The notes beneath the pieces were generated by a model, which did not search any database, was not told the DNA's origin, and was given only the letters and a program-made list of their open reading frames with translations. Below, piece by piece: positions 44,807 through 57,652 of a DNA stretch of 64,000 nucleotides. The DNA comes from Spongiibacter taiwanensis. GTDB taxonomy: Bacteria > Pseudomonadota > Gammaproteobacteria > Pseudomonadales > Spongiibacteraceae. A program made the translations under genes and the position numbers. Positions within the stretch are counted from its first letter, which is position 1. Each line of letters starts with the position of its first letter. The stretch covers positions 1,860,001-1,924,000 of the forward strand of contig NZ_CP098455.1 in NCBI RefSeq assembly GCF_023702635.1. The letters are read 5' to 3'.

Positions 44807-47059
44807 ATGACAATCAAGCCTGCGTTTCGAAAACTGATCCTGCCTCTGGCCGTTAGTGCCTCTCTTGCCGCCTGTGGCGGTGGCGGTGGGGGCGGCGGTG
44901 GCGGCGGAAGTTCTGCCGAAGTGTCCGGCACCTCCTCCAAAGGGATCATCGTGGGCGGCATCGTCAATGCTTACCCCATCAGCGACACCGGCGAAGTCGA
45001 TCGCCTAACGCCACTGGCAGAGCCCGCAACAACGGGCGAAGACGGCAGCTACTCTCTTGAACTCAATGGCGACTACGAGGAAGGCACCGCCATCTTCCTG
45101 GAAATCACCGCTGTTGACGGCACCGTGATGAAATGTGACCTGGTGCAGTGTGCCGAGGATGTCGGCTTTGGGGACACCTATCCCTTGGCCTCAAATTTCA
45201 GCCTTTCCGGGGTATTACCCAGTGCCAGCGGTGACAGCGTCAGTGCAAACCTGACCCCCCTCACCGATATCGCCGCCAAACTGACTCTGCAACGGGTCTT
45301 ATCAGGGGCCCGGGCATCGGATGCCGCCGCCGGCGCTAATGCCCAAGTGGCTGGGCGCCTAGGCATTGTCGGCAGCCTGATCGGTCAACCTATTGTGGAC
45401 CTAACCTCAGCGGAAGCAGTGAATGGCGCCAGTAAGGAGGCACTGGAGAACAACCTGAGAGCCACCGGCGCCATCGCGGCGGCATTGGCGGACAACCCCG
45501 GCGCCACCGTTGAACAGGCTCTGACCGCCTTCGTGACCCAATTTTCCGACGGCGGTATCGCCCCTACAGAGGAAAGCGATTCCGCAGCCACCACTCTGGA
45601 AGAAATGTTACAAGAGGCATTACTGATCCTCGACAAAATCAAGGGTCTGGACGGCGTTGATACCGAGGGCGAAAACATTACCCAAACCAGCACCAGCGTT
45701 GCCAATGCGGAAACAGCGGCAGCAAGTGGCGGCACCCAGCAGAGCCAGGGCGATATCCCTGTCACCAGCGAAGGACTGGCCGCAGCCAAATTATTTGTTA
45801 AACAGATTCGCGATCTGGCCAACGCCGGTGAATTGACCGAAAACCAACAGGCCTTTGCCGATGAAGTCAGCCTTGCCGCCGCAGCCGTTGATGGCGATGC
45901 CGGCGCGGTTGCCGAAGCGATGGCCTTGTCACTGGTTGCCATTGGTGGCGCCGTCGAAGCCTACTATGACGCGCTCGACAACGAGCAAACCCCGCCAAGC
46001 ACCTTCACGGCTGAGGGCATTACCGTAGCGATCAGCTCCAGCGGCGGCACCACCACCTATGTGGTCGATCAAGATGTCGTTGTCGGCGAGACCACGGTTG
46101 CCGTTGACCTAAGCGCCAGCGATGGCTCGGACCTGGCCTTTGACGAGACCGAGAATGGCGACACCACCGTATGGACCGCCGATATTACCCTCGACCTCAG
46201 TCTCTCGGGCAGTGCGGCCACTGACAACGTCTCACTCGCCATCGACGAGGGTTCATCGCTCTCGGGTGACTTCGACAATCGCGAAGAAGAAACTTTCACT
46301 GGTGAGTCTGACCCAGGCTACGAAGAGGAGTGGGATAACGACTTCTCTGTCACTGACCTGAACGCGCAGCTGAGCGTCACATTGGAGCAGCTCACCGGTG
46401 ACAACCCGGTTGCCTTTACCGGCAGCATGGGCCTGGAAATCGGCTCTGCCACCATTGTCGAGGACGGTCGCTACGAGAATGGCTTCCAAAACGACGCCTA
46501 TTTTGAAGAAGAAGAGTACACCGAAACCATCGAAATTGATGACGCCAGCTTCACGCTGTCTGGTGAATTCAGCGACGCCAATGGCAACGAACTGAGCGCC
46601 AGCCTCACAGCGATGCTGAGCAACTTCGGTGAAACGTGCTCACTATCTCGCTCGGAAAATTACGACTCACTTGAGTTCACTTATGAGGACGAATGCACCG
46701 ACGAAGAAACGGCCAATGACTATGCCGCCGCAAGCCTGTCGATCTCGTTCAGCGTGGACCTGGCGGGCGTCGCCGACGACATCGCTGTCGACTTCGATGC
46801 CAGCCGCACTGGCCTTGAGACCGGCAAGGGCACGTTGAATCTCAGCTATGGCGGTATGCAGCTGAACTTCAGCTACGAGGGTGGCCAGACATTGACTGTG
46901 AGCAACCATGACGATGTCATCATGTCACTCACCGAAGATGAGGAAACCAACCTGAGCGGCACCATTTCACAGAATGACGTGAAATACGCAGACATCGATG
47001 ACGAGTCTGGCACCGTGGTCATCCGCTACACAGACGGCACCTTTGAATCCGCCCTGTAA
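44807..47059 (+). CDS. Large acidic surface lipoprotein, unknown
   Basis: This encodes 750 residues. The lipobox LAAC (Cys23) is followed by eleven glycines, a flexible tether common in outer-membrane lipoproteins. Next come a carboxypeptidase-regulatory-like beta segment (IIVGGIVNAYPISDTG ... TTGEDGSYSLELNGDY) and Ala-rich helices (about 160-380). A long Asp/Glu/Thr/Ser-rich beta region follows, with two CSLSRSENYD/DECTDEE-like acidic patches and repeated FS-SL-G-x-F units. The strongly acidic composition suits a surface or calcium-binding adhesive role; no enzyme motif was seen. Its own promoter and terminator make it a single-gene unit. Confidence 0.65.
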   Translation: MTIKPAFRKLILPLAVSASLAACGGGGGGGGGGGSSAEVSGTSSKGIIVGGIVNAYPISDTGEVDRLTPLAEPATTGEDGSYSLELNGDYEEGTAIFLEITAVDGTVMKCDLVQCAEDVGFGDTYPLASNFSLSGVLPSASGDSVSANLTPLTDIAAKLTLQRVLSGARASDAAAGANAQVAGRLGIVGSLIGQPIVDLTSAEAVNGASKEALENNLRATGAIAAALADNPGATVEQALTAFVTQFSDGGIAPTEESDSAATTLEEMLQEALLILDKIKGLDGVDTEGENITQTSTSVANAETAAASGGTQQSQGDIPVTSEGLAAAKLFVKQIRDLANAGELTENQQAFADEVSLAAAAVDGDAGAVAEAMALSLVAIGGAVEAYYDALDNEQTPPSTFTAEGITVAISSSGGTTTYVVDQDVVVGETTVAVDLSASDGSDLAFDETENGDTTVWTADITLDLSLSGSAATDNVSLAIDEGSSLSGDFDNREEETFTGESDPGYEEEWDNDFSVTDLNAQLSVTLEQLTGDNPVAFTGSMGLEIGSATIVEDGRYENGFQNDAYFEEEEYTETIEIDDASFTLSGEFSDANGNELSASLTAMLSNFGETCSLSRSENYDSLEFTYEDECTDEETANDYAAASLSISFSVDLAGVADDIAVDFDASRTGLETGKGTLNLSYGGMQLNFSYEGGQTLTVSNHDDVIMSLTEDEETNLSGTISQNDVKYADIDDESGTVVIRYTDGTFESAL

Positions 47060-47086
47060 ATCAGGCTGAGATTCCGTAGTCCGTGC

Positions 47087-47114
47087 AGGGGAGGTCTTTG
47101 ACCTCCCCTTTTTT
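47087..47114 (+). terminator. Rho-independent terminator after the large lipoprotein
   Basis: A 10-bp stem (aggggaggtc / gacctcccct) with a ttt loop is followed by a T-run, 28 bp after the stop codon. Confidence 0.95.
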
Positions 47115-47152
47115 CGCTCAACCTCAAATTTTACCGACGAGTCCCATTTATC

Positions 47153-48247
47153 GTGAAGCCCCACCCAACGACGCCCCTCATGCTCCGCTGTGCTGCGCTG
47201 GCCACTGCGCTGCTCGCAAACCCTGTCGACGCAGAGCCCCGGGAGATTTTCAGTAGCGTCTTCAGTGAAAGCTACAGCGACATCTCCCCCATCGACCAGT
47301 TGATCCACGACCTCGACGGCCCAGCTGTTGATCGAGGAGAGTTCGCCTTTACCCACAACCAGTTTGAAATCGGTCAAACCCAAGGTGACTGGTCACTGAG
47401 TTATTTCGTTCGCTATGACTACTACATGAAGTTCAATGGCGATACCGCCGAGCTGGCCTACCTGCTGCGCAATGACCTGCCACTGCCCCAGAACCGCCTG
47501 TATAACGTTGATCTGAAAGCCAACCACCTTGTCTCCCAGGGCCTGGGGCTGGCAAAAATGCTTCACCACTCCCCGTCACTGCGCAGTCGCTGGCGGATCA
47601 ACTACTTCCATGCATCAAAAACCACCAACGGTTACCTGAAGGGCCAGGTGCGCACCCTCGAGGACAGCTACCAAGCCCAACTGCGGCTGGACTACAGCTA
47701 CAGCCGGGATACCTTGCTCGATCGCCCCGAGGAGGACAACTACGGCCAGGGTCTTGGCCTCGACGTTGATCTCTACTGGCAGCTTTCCGACGCCCTCAGC
47801 GTCACTCTTCAAGGTAGAGACGCCCTGAGCTGGATTCGCTTTAAGGACCAGACCTTTACCACCGCCGATGCCGATACTGCGACGGTGTCCTTTGATGAGA
47901 ACGGCACCATTGACTCCCGCCCCACCGTTTCCGGGATCGAGGGTTACCGCGATGACAGCCAGCGCCTTCCCGCCCGCTACACGCTGTCGACCCTGTACAC
48001 GCCAGCACCCGGCAAGCTGGGTATCGGCGCCGAGGTCTTCAGCATAGATCGCCATGTCTTTTCCAGGCTCAGCATTCAGGAGACCCGGGGCGGCCTGACG
48101 GGCAAGCTCAGCTACGACTTTCGCAGCAAAGGGCTTTTCTTTTCGCTCTCTGGAGGGCAATTCAGCCTGACCCTGGGCGGCGACAGCCTCGACTGGGAAA
48201 AGGCCCGCCATATCAGCCTGGCGCTGAGCTATTCCGCGGCTTTTTAA
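47153..48247 (+). CDS. Outer-membrane beta-barrel protein, unknown
   Basis: This encodes 364 residues from the GTG at 47153; the ATG at 47180 is an alternative, and neither has a strong ribosome site. A signal peptide ends near VDA. The rest alternates polar and hydrophobic residues in strands (WSLSYFVRYDYYMKF, AQLRLDYSYSRDT, HISLALSYSAAF) and ends in Phe, the usual barrel-insertion signal. No porin family recognised. It lies directly after the lipoprotein terminator; the two might act together at the surface, but they are transcribed separately. Confidence 0.6.
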   Translation: MKPHPTTPLMLRCAALATALLANPVDAEPREIFSSVFSESYSDISPIDQLIHDLDGPAVDRGEFAFTHNQFEIGQTQGDWSLSYFVRYDYYMKFNGDTAELAYLLRNDLPLPQNRLYNVDLKANHLVSQGLGLAKMLHHSPSLRSRWRINYFHASKTTNGYLKGQVRTLEDSYQAQLRLDYSYSRDTLLDRPEEDNYGQGLGLDVDLYWQLSDALSVTLQGRDALSWIRFKDQTFTTADADTATVSFDENGTIDSRPTVSGIEGYRDDSQRLPARYTLSTLYTPAPGKLGIGAEVFSIDRHVFSRLSIQETRGGLTGKLSYDFRSKGLFFSLSGGQFSLTLGGDSLDWEKARHISLALSYSAAF

Positions 48248-48309
48248 CAGCCGCCGCGCAAGGCCTCAACCGGGCCCGCTCCAACCCCAGCGCCCATATT
48301 TCAGACACA

Positions 48310-48336
48310 AAAAAGCCGCGACATGCGCGGCTTTTT
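48310..48336 (-). terminator. Terminator of the rpmB-rpmG transcript
   Basis: An 11-bp stem (aaaaagccgcg / cgcggcttttt) with a 5-nt loop carries A and T runs on both sides, 24 bp past the rpmG stop. It also faces the convergent barrel gene. Confidence 0.92.
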
Positions 48337-48359
48337 CACTACTCGGCGTGCGCGATCAA

Positions 48360-48530
48360 TTACTTGATCTTGGCTTCCTTGTAGGGGACGTGCTTGCGTA
48401 CCACGGGGTCGTACTTGGACATTTCAAACTTGTCCGGAGTGTTACGCTTGTTTTTGGTAGTGGTGTAGAAGTGACCGGTACCGGCAGTGGATACCAGACG
48501 AATCTTTTCACTAGCGCCTTTCTTTGCCAT
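48360..48530 (-). CDS. rpmG: RpmG, 50S ribosomal protein L33
   Basis: This encodes 56 residues: a small basic protein starting [20 protein letters not shown] and ending in YKEAKIK, which matches L33 end to end. It lacks the four-Cys zinc motif of the C+ form, so it is a zinc-independent L33. It follows rpmB by 11 bp and shares its transcript. Confidence 0.97.
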   Translation of the reverse strand: MAKKGASEKIRLVSTAGTGHFYTTTKNKRNTPDKFEMSKYDPVVRKHVPYKEAKIK

Positions 48531-48541
48531 GACCGTTCTCC

Positions 48542-48778
48542 TTAATATTTTTCGCCGCGGGCGCGCAGATCAGCCAACACCGCGTCGATACCTTTTTTGT
48601 CGATGATACGCATGCCTTTGCTGGACACCCGCAGGGTCACAAAGCGTTTTTCAGCTTCTACCCAGAAACGGTGGCTGTGCAGGTTAGGCAGGAACCGACG
48701 ACGGGTACGGTTCTTTGCGTGGGATACGTTGTTTCCGGTTACCGGCTGCTTGCCAGTAACTTGGCATACTCTGGACAT
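48542..48778 (-). CDS. rpmB: RpmB, 50S ribosomal protein L28
   Basis: This encodes 78 residues, the normal L28 length, with hallmark starts SRVCQVTGK and [19 protein letters not shown], then [19 protein letters not shown]. It belongs to the large ribosomal subunit. It is the first gene of the rpmB-rpmG pair, close to radC and coaBC as in Pseudomonas. Confidence 0.98.
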   Translation of the reverse strand: MSRVCQVTGKQPVTGNNVSHAKNRTRRRFLPNLHSHRFWVEAEKRFVTLRVSSKGMRIIDKKGIDAVLADLRARGEKY

Positions 48779-49023
48779 GCTACTCTCGCCTCTTCAACCC
48801 TTCTACTAAGGAAGGGCGCAAACATTTCGAATTCTTTACAGGCCCGCCGCACAGCTACCGAAAACAGTGGCAGTCGACCACCGCGTGGGGATACGGCCCA
48901 AATGGAGCGCGACTTTATACCAGAAGCCCCGCCCCCAAGCAATGCCTGGCGGCAAAAAAACAGCCAAACCCGCCGCCATCATTAACCAGATTGCCAACCA
49001 GAAACACGAGAAATCTGGCGCCA

Positions 49024-49698
49024 CTAAAGCAGGCCGCGCTCAGCCAGCGATACCACTTCCCGGCCTGCCACAATACAGTGATCCAGCAAACGGATATCCA
49101 ACAGCGCCAGAGCATCGCGAATGCGGGCGGTAATTCGCCGATCTGCATCACTGGGCTCGGCCACCCCCGAGGGGTGGTTGTGGGCAATGATCAGTGCCGC
49201 AGCGTTAAGCGCCAGCGCCCGGCTTACCACCTCACGCGGGTAGACCGCGGCCGCATCCAAGGTGCCAAAAAACAGCGGCTCATAGGTAATGAGCTGGTGC
49301 TGACTGTCGAGAAAGATCGCTGCAAAGACCTCCCGGGATTCCCCTCGCAGCTGGGCCTGCAAAAACTGCCGCGTCGCCGCCGCCGAGCTCAGCACCACAT
49401 CCCGCCCGATTTCCTCGGCAAGGTAACGCCGGGCCATTTCCAGTACCGCCTGCAGCTGGGCATATTTGGCCAGCCCCAGTCCGGGACCGTCGCAAAAGGC
49501 CCCGCGACTGGCGCCCAGCAGCGCCGTTAAACTACCAAACTGATTGAGTAAATCCCGCGCCAGGTCCACAGCTGAACGCCCCGGCAGCCCAGTACGCAAA
49601 AAAATGGCGAGAAGCTCGGCATCCGACAGCGCCGCCGGGCCGCGTTGCAACAGCTTCTCTCGGGGCCGCTCAGATTCCGGCCAATCGCGAATTGCCAT
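49024..49698 (-). CDS. radC: RadC/MPN-domain (JAMM) protein
   Basis: This encodes 224 residues from the ATG at 49698, with the ribosome site agggaggg just upstream; the longer open frame across coaBC is antisense and false. An N-terminal helix-hairpin-helix part ([24 protein letters not shown]) precedes the JAMM metal motif HNHPSG-x7-D. The name RadC comes from a radiation phenotype later attributed to another gene; its true role is unclear. It is divergent from coaBC. Confidence 0.95.
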   Translation of the reverse strand: MAIRDWPESERPREKLLQRGPAALSDAELLAIFLRTGLPGRSAVDLARDLLNQFGSLTALLGASRGAFCDGPGLGLAKYAQLQAVLEMARRYLAEEIGRDVVLSSAAATRQFLQAQLRGESREVFAAIFLDSQHQLITYEPLFFGTLDAAAVYPREVVSRALALNAAALIIAHNHPSGVAEPSDADRRITARIRDALALLDIRLLDHCIVAGREVVSLAERGLL

Positions 49699-49806
49699 AG
49701 TCCCTCCCTGGACACCCGACATTTTCCTGGGCGCGGCCACCATGCTGCATTTTGCCCGCGCCCCATAGCTGTCATAATAGCCGCCAAACCAGCGGCTGGC
49801 ACAAGC

Positions 49807-51030
49807 ATGAAGCAACTGAGCAACCGACAAATCCTCCTTGGCGTGACCGGCGGCATCGCCGCCTATAAAAGCGCCGAACTTATTCGCCGCCTCAAAGACG
49901 CGGGCGCCGACGTCAGAGTCGTGATGACCCAGGCCGCGCAGGAGTTTATTACGCCGCTGACATTGCAGGCCTTGTCCGGCAATCCGGTGCACACCACCCT
50001 GCTCGACCCGGAAGCCGAAGCGGGCATGGGCCATATTGAGCTGGCCCGCTGGGCCGACTTGATTCTGGTCGCTCCCGCCAGTGCCAATTTTATCGCCCGC
50101 CTGGCCAGTGGCCGGGGCGATGACCTGCTCACCACACTGTGCCTGGCCAGCGACGCGCCTATTGCCCTGGCGCCTGCCATGAACCAGGCCATGTGGCGCG
50201 ACTCCGCGACCCAGGCCAATATTGCCGTGCTCAAATCCCGCCAGGCGCACCTGTTCGGTCCCGCCGCGGGAGAACAGGCCTGCGGCGATGTGGGCCCCGG
50301 TCGCATGCTGGAAGCCGAGGACATCGCCCGCAGGGCGGCCGACCTGTTTCAGAGTCGAGACCTGGACGGCGTGTCCGTGGTCATCACCGCCGGCCCCACC
50401 CGGGAGGCCATCGACCCCGTGCGCTACATCAGCAACCACAGCTCCGGCAAAATGGGTTACGCACTGGCCCAGGCCGCTGCCGACGCAGGGGCCCGCGTGA
50501 CCCTGATCAGCGGCCCAACCAATCTGCCCTGCCCTGCCCGGGTATCCCGGGTCGATGTCATCAGCGCCGAGGATATGCTCGCCGCCTCACTAAATACCCT
50601 GGGCAAGTGCGACGTGTTTATCGCCTGCGCGGCGGTCGCCGATTACCGGCCAGTGGCGGTAGCAGAACACAAAATCAAAAAGGCTGCCGAGCAGATGCAA
50701 ATTGCGCTGGTGCGCAATCCGGATATCGTCAGCACGGTGGCCAGCCACCCCCGGCGGCCGTTTACGGTGGGCTTTGCGGCGGAAACCCGCGACCTGGAGC
50801 ACTACGCCCGAGACAAAATGACCCGCAAAGGCCTGGATATGATCATTGCCAATGACGTGTCAGATAATCGTATTGGATTCAATGCTGACCAAAACCAGGT
50901 GGTGGTATTCTGGCCAGAAGGACGTCAGGCGTTTGCGGAAATGGCCAAGTCCCAACTTGCCCGTCAGCTAATGGCGCTAGTGGCCCAGCATTACCCGCAC
51001 GCCAGAGCGGCGGCGCAACCCTCTTCCTGA
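49807..51030 (+). CDS. coaBC: CoaBC, phosphopantothenoylcysteine synthetase/decarboxylase
   Basis: This fused enzyme makes 4'-phosphopantetheine for coenzyme A. It encodes 407 residues from the ATG at 49807. The N-terminal flavin-dependent decarboxylase half has [11 protein letters not shown], the PASAN signature ([15 protein letters not shown]) and the substrate loop PAMNQAMW. The C-terminal synthetase half has [25 protein letters not shown] and the lysine motif KIKKAAEQM that binds CTP. In Pseudomonas dut follows coaBC; here algC follows directly. Confidence 0.97.
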   Translation: MKQLSNRQILLGVTGGIAAYKSAELIRRLKDAGADVRVVMTQAAQEFITPLTLQALSGNPVHTTLLDPEAEAGMGHIELARWADLILVAPASANFIARLASGRGDDLLTTLCLASDAPIALAPAMNQAMWRDSATQANIAVLKSRQAHLFGPAAGEQACGDVGPGRMLEAEDIARRAADLFQSRDLDGVSVVITAGPTREAIDPVRYISNHSSGKMGYALAQAAADAGARVTLISGPTNLPCPARVSRVDVISAEDMLAASLNTLGKCDVFIACAAVADYRPVAVAEHKIKKAAEQMQIALVRNPDIVSTVASHPRRPFTVGFAAETRDLEHYARDKMTRKGLDMIIANDVSDNRIGFNADQNQVVVFWPEGRQAFAEMAKSQLARQLMALVAQHYPHARAAAQPSS

Positions 51031-51073
51031 TTCAATTATCGGCAACAGCAGCCAAAGGGATCACCGCGACAGC

Positions 51074-54456
<3,383 letters not shown>

Positions 54457-54459
54457 GTA

Positions 54460-55044
54460 ATGGCCGCCAAGAGCTCGCGCAAAGAGGACATTCTTCAGGC
54501 CCTGGCCACCATGCTGGAAACCCAGCCCGGCGCCCGCATCACCACGGCCAAGCTGGCCGCCGAGGTGGGCGTGTCCGAAGCTGCCCTGTATCGACACTTT
54601 CCCAGCAAGGCAAAAATGTTCGAGGGGCTGATTGGCTTTGTGGAAGACGCCGTGTTTACCCGGGTCAGCCTCATCGCCAAAGAAGAGGCTGGCGCGCTGC
54701 AAAAGATCAGCAATATTCTGCAGTTACTGCTGGGCTTCACTGAAAAGAATCCTGGCATCACCCGGATATTCAATGGCGATGCCCTGGCGGGGGAAAATGC
54801 CCGTTTGCGGGATCGGGTGGTGCAGTTCTACGAGCGCCTGGAAACCCAGATCAAACAGATACTCCGCGAGGCGGAACTGCGCGAGGGCTTGCGCACCCAG
54901 GCCACCGCCGGCGCCACTGCCAACCTGCTGATTGCATCGGCAGAAGGCAAAATCAGCCAGTTTGTACGCAGCGACTTTCGCAAGCTCCCCACCAGTGGCT
55001 GGGACGAGCAATGGCCGCTGCTGCAACAGCTGGTGTTTCGTTAA
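54460..55044 (+). CDS. slmA: SlmA, nucleoid occlusion factor (TetR family)
   Basis: SlmA blocks FtsZ ring assembly over the nucleoid by binding specific DNA sites. The 194-residue protein has the helix-turn-helix ITTAKLAAEVGVSEAALYRHFPSKAKMFEGLI near the N-terminus and the SlmA-type core (SLIAKEEAG-LQKI-NIL-LLLGF-EKNPGITRIFNGDALAGENARL). It lies between argB and pyrE, the family's typical place. The start is only 3 bp after argB, so it is co-transcribed. Confidence 0.95.
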   Translation: MAAKSSRKEDILQALATMLETQPGARITTAKLAAEVGVSEAALYRHFPSKAKMFEGLIGFVEDAVFTRVSLIAKEEAGALQKISNILQLLLGFTEKNPGITRIFNGDALAGENARLRDRVVQFYERLETQIKQILREAELREGLRTQATAGATANLLIASAEGKISQFVRSDFRKLPTSGWDEQWPLLQQLVFR

Positions 55045-55053
55045 TCGACCGGC

Positions 55054-55713
55054 TCAGTGAGCCCTGCTGGACTTGGGCGAGGCGAGGGAGCGACGTTTTT
55101 CAACCCGCTCCTGCAAAATAGAAAAGCGCGCCTTGTCTCGCTCATACTCGCTCTCAACCGAATCGAGCTGGGCGGTGCGGGTGATGATCTGCTCTTCGGT
55201 TGCCGCCAACTCCCGGCGCAACAACTCCTGGGTCTTGGCCATATTCTCCGACACGGCCACACCCTGACGCTCAAGCTCAGCCGCCTCGGCCTGATTAGTC
55301 AGGATTTGCTCTTTAATCACGCGCAGGTTGCTTTTCAGAATACTGATACGCACCTTGATATCGTTCAGGGCACGCTGCTTGGCAACTTCAATGTCTTCCA
55401 CATCGCTGTAGCGCAGCAACAGTGATTCATCCCACTCGCGCATCTTTTGCTCAGCCTCAGCCCGAGCCTTGGCAATCGCCATTTCCTGTGCATGGGACTT
55501 GCGCTCAGCCTCGGTGAGCTGCGGAGGAACGGTTTTGACAATACTGCCGTCCTCGCGAATGACATCGTAACCCCGGGGCACCGCATCGGGGGGAATCCGG
55601 TCATCAATCACCACCGAGCCACCCGGGCCGGGATAGCGGTAGTAAATATTCTGCGCCACGGCAGCCAGCGAAAGCCCGGCCAGCAGCACCAGCGTGGTGA
55701 TCGATTTCAGCAT
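55054..55713 (-). CDS. DUF4124 periplasmic coiled-coil protein
   Basis: This encodes 219 residues from the ATG at 55713 (gaggga ribosome site). A signal peptide ends near VAA/VAQ. The first mature segment (NIYYRYPGPGGSVVIDDRIPPDAVPRGYDVI) is the DUF4124 unit. It is followed by a long charged coiled coil of about 150 residues (KARAEAEQKMREWDESL ... VEKRRSL), unusual since many DUF4124 proteins are short. It is convergent with slmA and separates it from pyrE. Function unknown. Confidence 0.75.
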   Translation of the reverse strand: MLKSITTLVLLAGLSLAAVAQNIYYRYPGPGGSVVIDDRIPPDAVPRGYDVIREDGSIVKTVPPQLTEAERKSHAQEMAIAKARAEAEQKMREWDESLLLRYSDVEDIEVAKQRALNDIKVRISILKSNLRVIKEQILTNQAEAAELERQGVAVSENMAKTQELLRRELAATEEQIITRTAQLDSVESEYERDKARFSILQERVEKRRSLASPKSSRAH

Positions 55714-55781
55714 ATTTCCCTCCGCGCCCAGCCGGGGCCAGGCGCCATGAAGCATGTAGGAGAAAGAAAAACCGCCTGGGT

Positions 55782-56432
55782 TTACGCCACGCCGTACTGG
55801 CTGCGATAGGCCCGAATTCTCTCCACCAGATTTTCATCGTTAGACTGGCGTTCCAGATACTCAACAATGTCAGCCAGTTTGACAATACTGACGACTCGAA
55901 GTTTTTCGTCCTGCTCTAATTCCTGAATTGCCGAACGCTCACCCTGGCCGCGCTCCTGACGATCCAGTCCGATGGCCACACCCGCCACCTCAGCGCCCTC
56001 GCCGGTGATCATGCCAATGGCCTCGCGGATCGCCGTCCCCGCGGTGATCACATCATCGATAATCAACACCCGCCCCTGCAGCGGCGCACCAACCAGTGTC
56101 CCGCCTTCGCCGTGGTCTTTCTTTTCCTTGCGGTTATAGGCGTAGGGCACATCACGCCCATGACGATCGGCCAGGGCATAGGCGGTCACCGCTGCCAGGC
56201 TAATCCCCTTGTAGGCCGGCCCGAACAGCAGATCGAACTCAATACCCGCCGCAACAATCGCGTCGGCATAACACTGCCCCAACGCCGCGAGGGCGGCGCC
56301 ACTGCAAAACCGCCCCGCATTAAAAAAGTAGGGACTCAGACGGCCAGACTTTAGGGTGAACTCACCGAAGCCGAGGGCTTCGCTCTTTATCGCCTGTTCG
56401 ATAAAGGCAGACTGGTAGGGCGCAATACTCAT
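55782..56432 (-). CDS. pyrE: PyrE, orotate phosphoribosyltransferase
   Basis: PyrE joins orotate and PRPP to make OMP in pyrimidine synthesis. It encodes 216 residues from the ATG at 56432 ([14 protein letters not shown]); a longer upstream frame is not family-like. The PRPP-binding motif [16 protein letters not shown], the flexible catalytic loop [17 protein letters not shown] and the [11 protein letters not shown] loop are intact. It is divergent from crc, the same pairing as in Pseudomonas. Confidence 0.97.
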   Translation of the reverse strand: MSIAPYQSAFIEQAIKSEALGFGEFTLKSGRLSPYFFNAGRFCSGAALAALGQCYADAIVAAGIEFDLLFGPAYKGISLAAVTAYALADRHGRDVPYAYNRKEKKDHGEGGTLVGAPLQGRVLIIDDVITAGTAIREAIGMITGEGAEVAGVAIGLDRQERGQGERSAIQELEQDEKLRVVSIVKLADIVEYLERQSNDENLVERIRAYRSQYGVA

Positions 56433-56743
56433 AAGGATTCCGGGTAGCCAACTTAACAACCGGCGTATTTTACGCCCAACCACCTAAAACCTCACCCTAT
56501 CCTACGCAAACCCCATAGAAATGGCGCCAAATATCAATATCACGTTCCTCTTTTGGCCGGATTAACGGTAGAATTCCCATTTGATTGTTGTATCTAATTT
56601 TTAAAGGTAGTCTAAAGCAGTAAACCAGCTTACGATTTATTTACCGGGCATCTCACCGCGCTGCAATAAATCAAATTAAGACCTATAAGCACTTCCAGGC
56701 GCCACCACAAAAAGGCGCCCGATACAGGTAAAACAGGATTCAG
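56433..56743. other. 311-bp divergent promoter region between pyrE and crc
   Basis: The region is AT-rich and holds the opposite-facing promoters; I cannot fix -35/-10 boxes with confidence. No gene or structured RNA was seen. Confidence 0.5.
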
Positions 56744-57529
56744 ATGAGAATTATCAGCTTTTGCGCTGACAGCATTGTCGATGCCGCAAAAAAAGGCTTT
56801 TTTGATTGGGTGACCGAGCAGGACGCCGACATCATTTGCCTGCAGAATCTGGGCATTGCCGAGTACAAGCTCCGGGACGATGTTTACTTCCCCAGAGAGT
56901 ACAACCCCTATTTCTTCGACGCCGCCGACGGCAAAAGCAACGGCGTGGCGATCTATACCCGCAAGCTGCCCAAGGCCATCATGACCGGCCTGGGCTTTCT
57001 CGACTTTGACATGGAAGGCCGTTACATCCAGGCCGATTTCGACGACATCAGTATTGGCAGCCTGCTGGCCCCGTCCGCCTACAACCTGGATGCCAATGCC
57101 CAGGCGCGCAAAAATCAGTTCTTTGAGCAGTACATGAACCATCTGACCAAAGTGCGCAATAAGCGTCGGGACTTCATTATTTGCGGCAACTGGAATATCG
57201 CCCACCGCAGCATTGACGTGCAGAACGTGAAGGAAAACCACGGTGTATCCGGCAACCTGCCCGAAGAACAGCAGTGGATGGATCGCCTGTTCCGGGAGCA
57301 AAGCTACTCCGACGCTTTCCGCCTGGTAACAACGGATGCAGACGAGTTCAGCTGGTGGCCCGACGGCACCCCCGGCGAAAACGGCTGGCGGGTGGATTAT
57401 CAGGTGGTCTCCGAGCGAATGAAGCCCCGGGTTGAGTTTGGCGCCATCTATAAAGTGCAGCAATTTGGTCAGCACGCGCCGGTGATCATGGACTACGACT
57501 ATGAAATGCCGGAAGACGAGACCTGGTAA
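56744..57529 (+). CDS. crc: Crc-like ExoIII-fold protein
   Basis: This encodes 261 residues, close to Pseudomonas Crc (259). It has the exonuclease-phosphatase fold but lost catalytic residues: CLQE of ExoIII is CLQNLG, the GDFN metal site is GNWN, and SDH is GQH. The WRVDYQV stretch, FSWWPD and QHAPVIMDYDY match Crc. In Pseudomonas, Crc works with Hfq to repress translation of catabolic genes while preferred carbon sources last. Here it lies between pyrE and rph as in Pseudomonas. It could tie into control of the nearby hydrocarbon genes, but I have no direct evidence. Confidence 0.9.
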   Translation: MRIISFCADSIVDAAKKGFFDWVTEQDADIICLQNLGIAEYKLRDDVYFPREYNPYFFDAADGKSNGVAIYTRKLPKAIMTGLGFLDFDMEGRYIQADFDDISIGSLLAPSAYNLDANAQARKNQFFEQYMNHLTKVRNKRRDFIICGNWNIAHRSIDVQNVKENHGVSGNLPEEQQWMDRLFREQSYSDAFRLVTTDADEFSWWPDGTPGENGWRVDYQVVSERMKPRVEFGAIYKVQQFGQHAPVIMDYDYEMPEDETW

Positions 57530-57557
57530 TCACCCCAATTGATCACACTGCACAAAC

Positions 57558-57588
57558 AAAAATGGGAGGCCAAGGCCTCCCATTTTTT
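57558..57588. terminator. Bidirectional terminator between crc and rph
   Basis: The stem atgggaggc / gcctcccat with a 4-nt loop is flanked by A and T runs, between convergent crc and rph. Confidence 0.93.
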
Positions 57589-57652
57589 ATTTCCCAACCG
57601 GCCCGCACTCACCCACACGCTCTGAGTGTGACCCTGTTTACCGCATGGACGG

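Noticed and set aside
44880-44923. Glycine-codon tract as a phase-variable simple repeat
   Set aside because: Codons are mixed GGC/GGT/GGG/GGA, so the tract is not a uniform short repeat prone to slippage.
49699-50439. Long minus-strand open extension of radC across coaBC
   Set aside because: It is antisense to the clear CoaBC frame, and radC has a strong ribosome site and family start at 49698.
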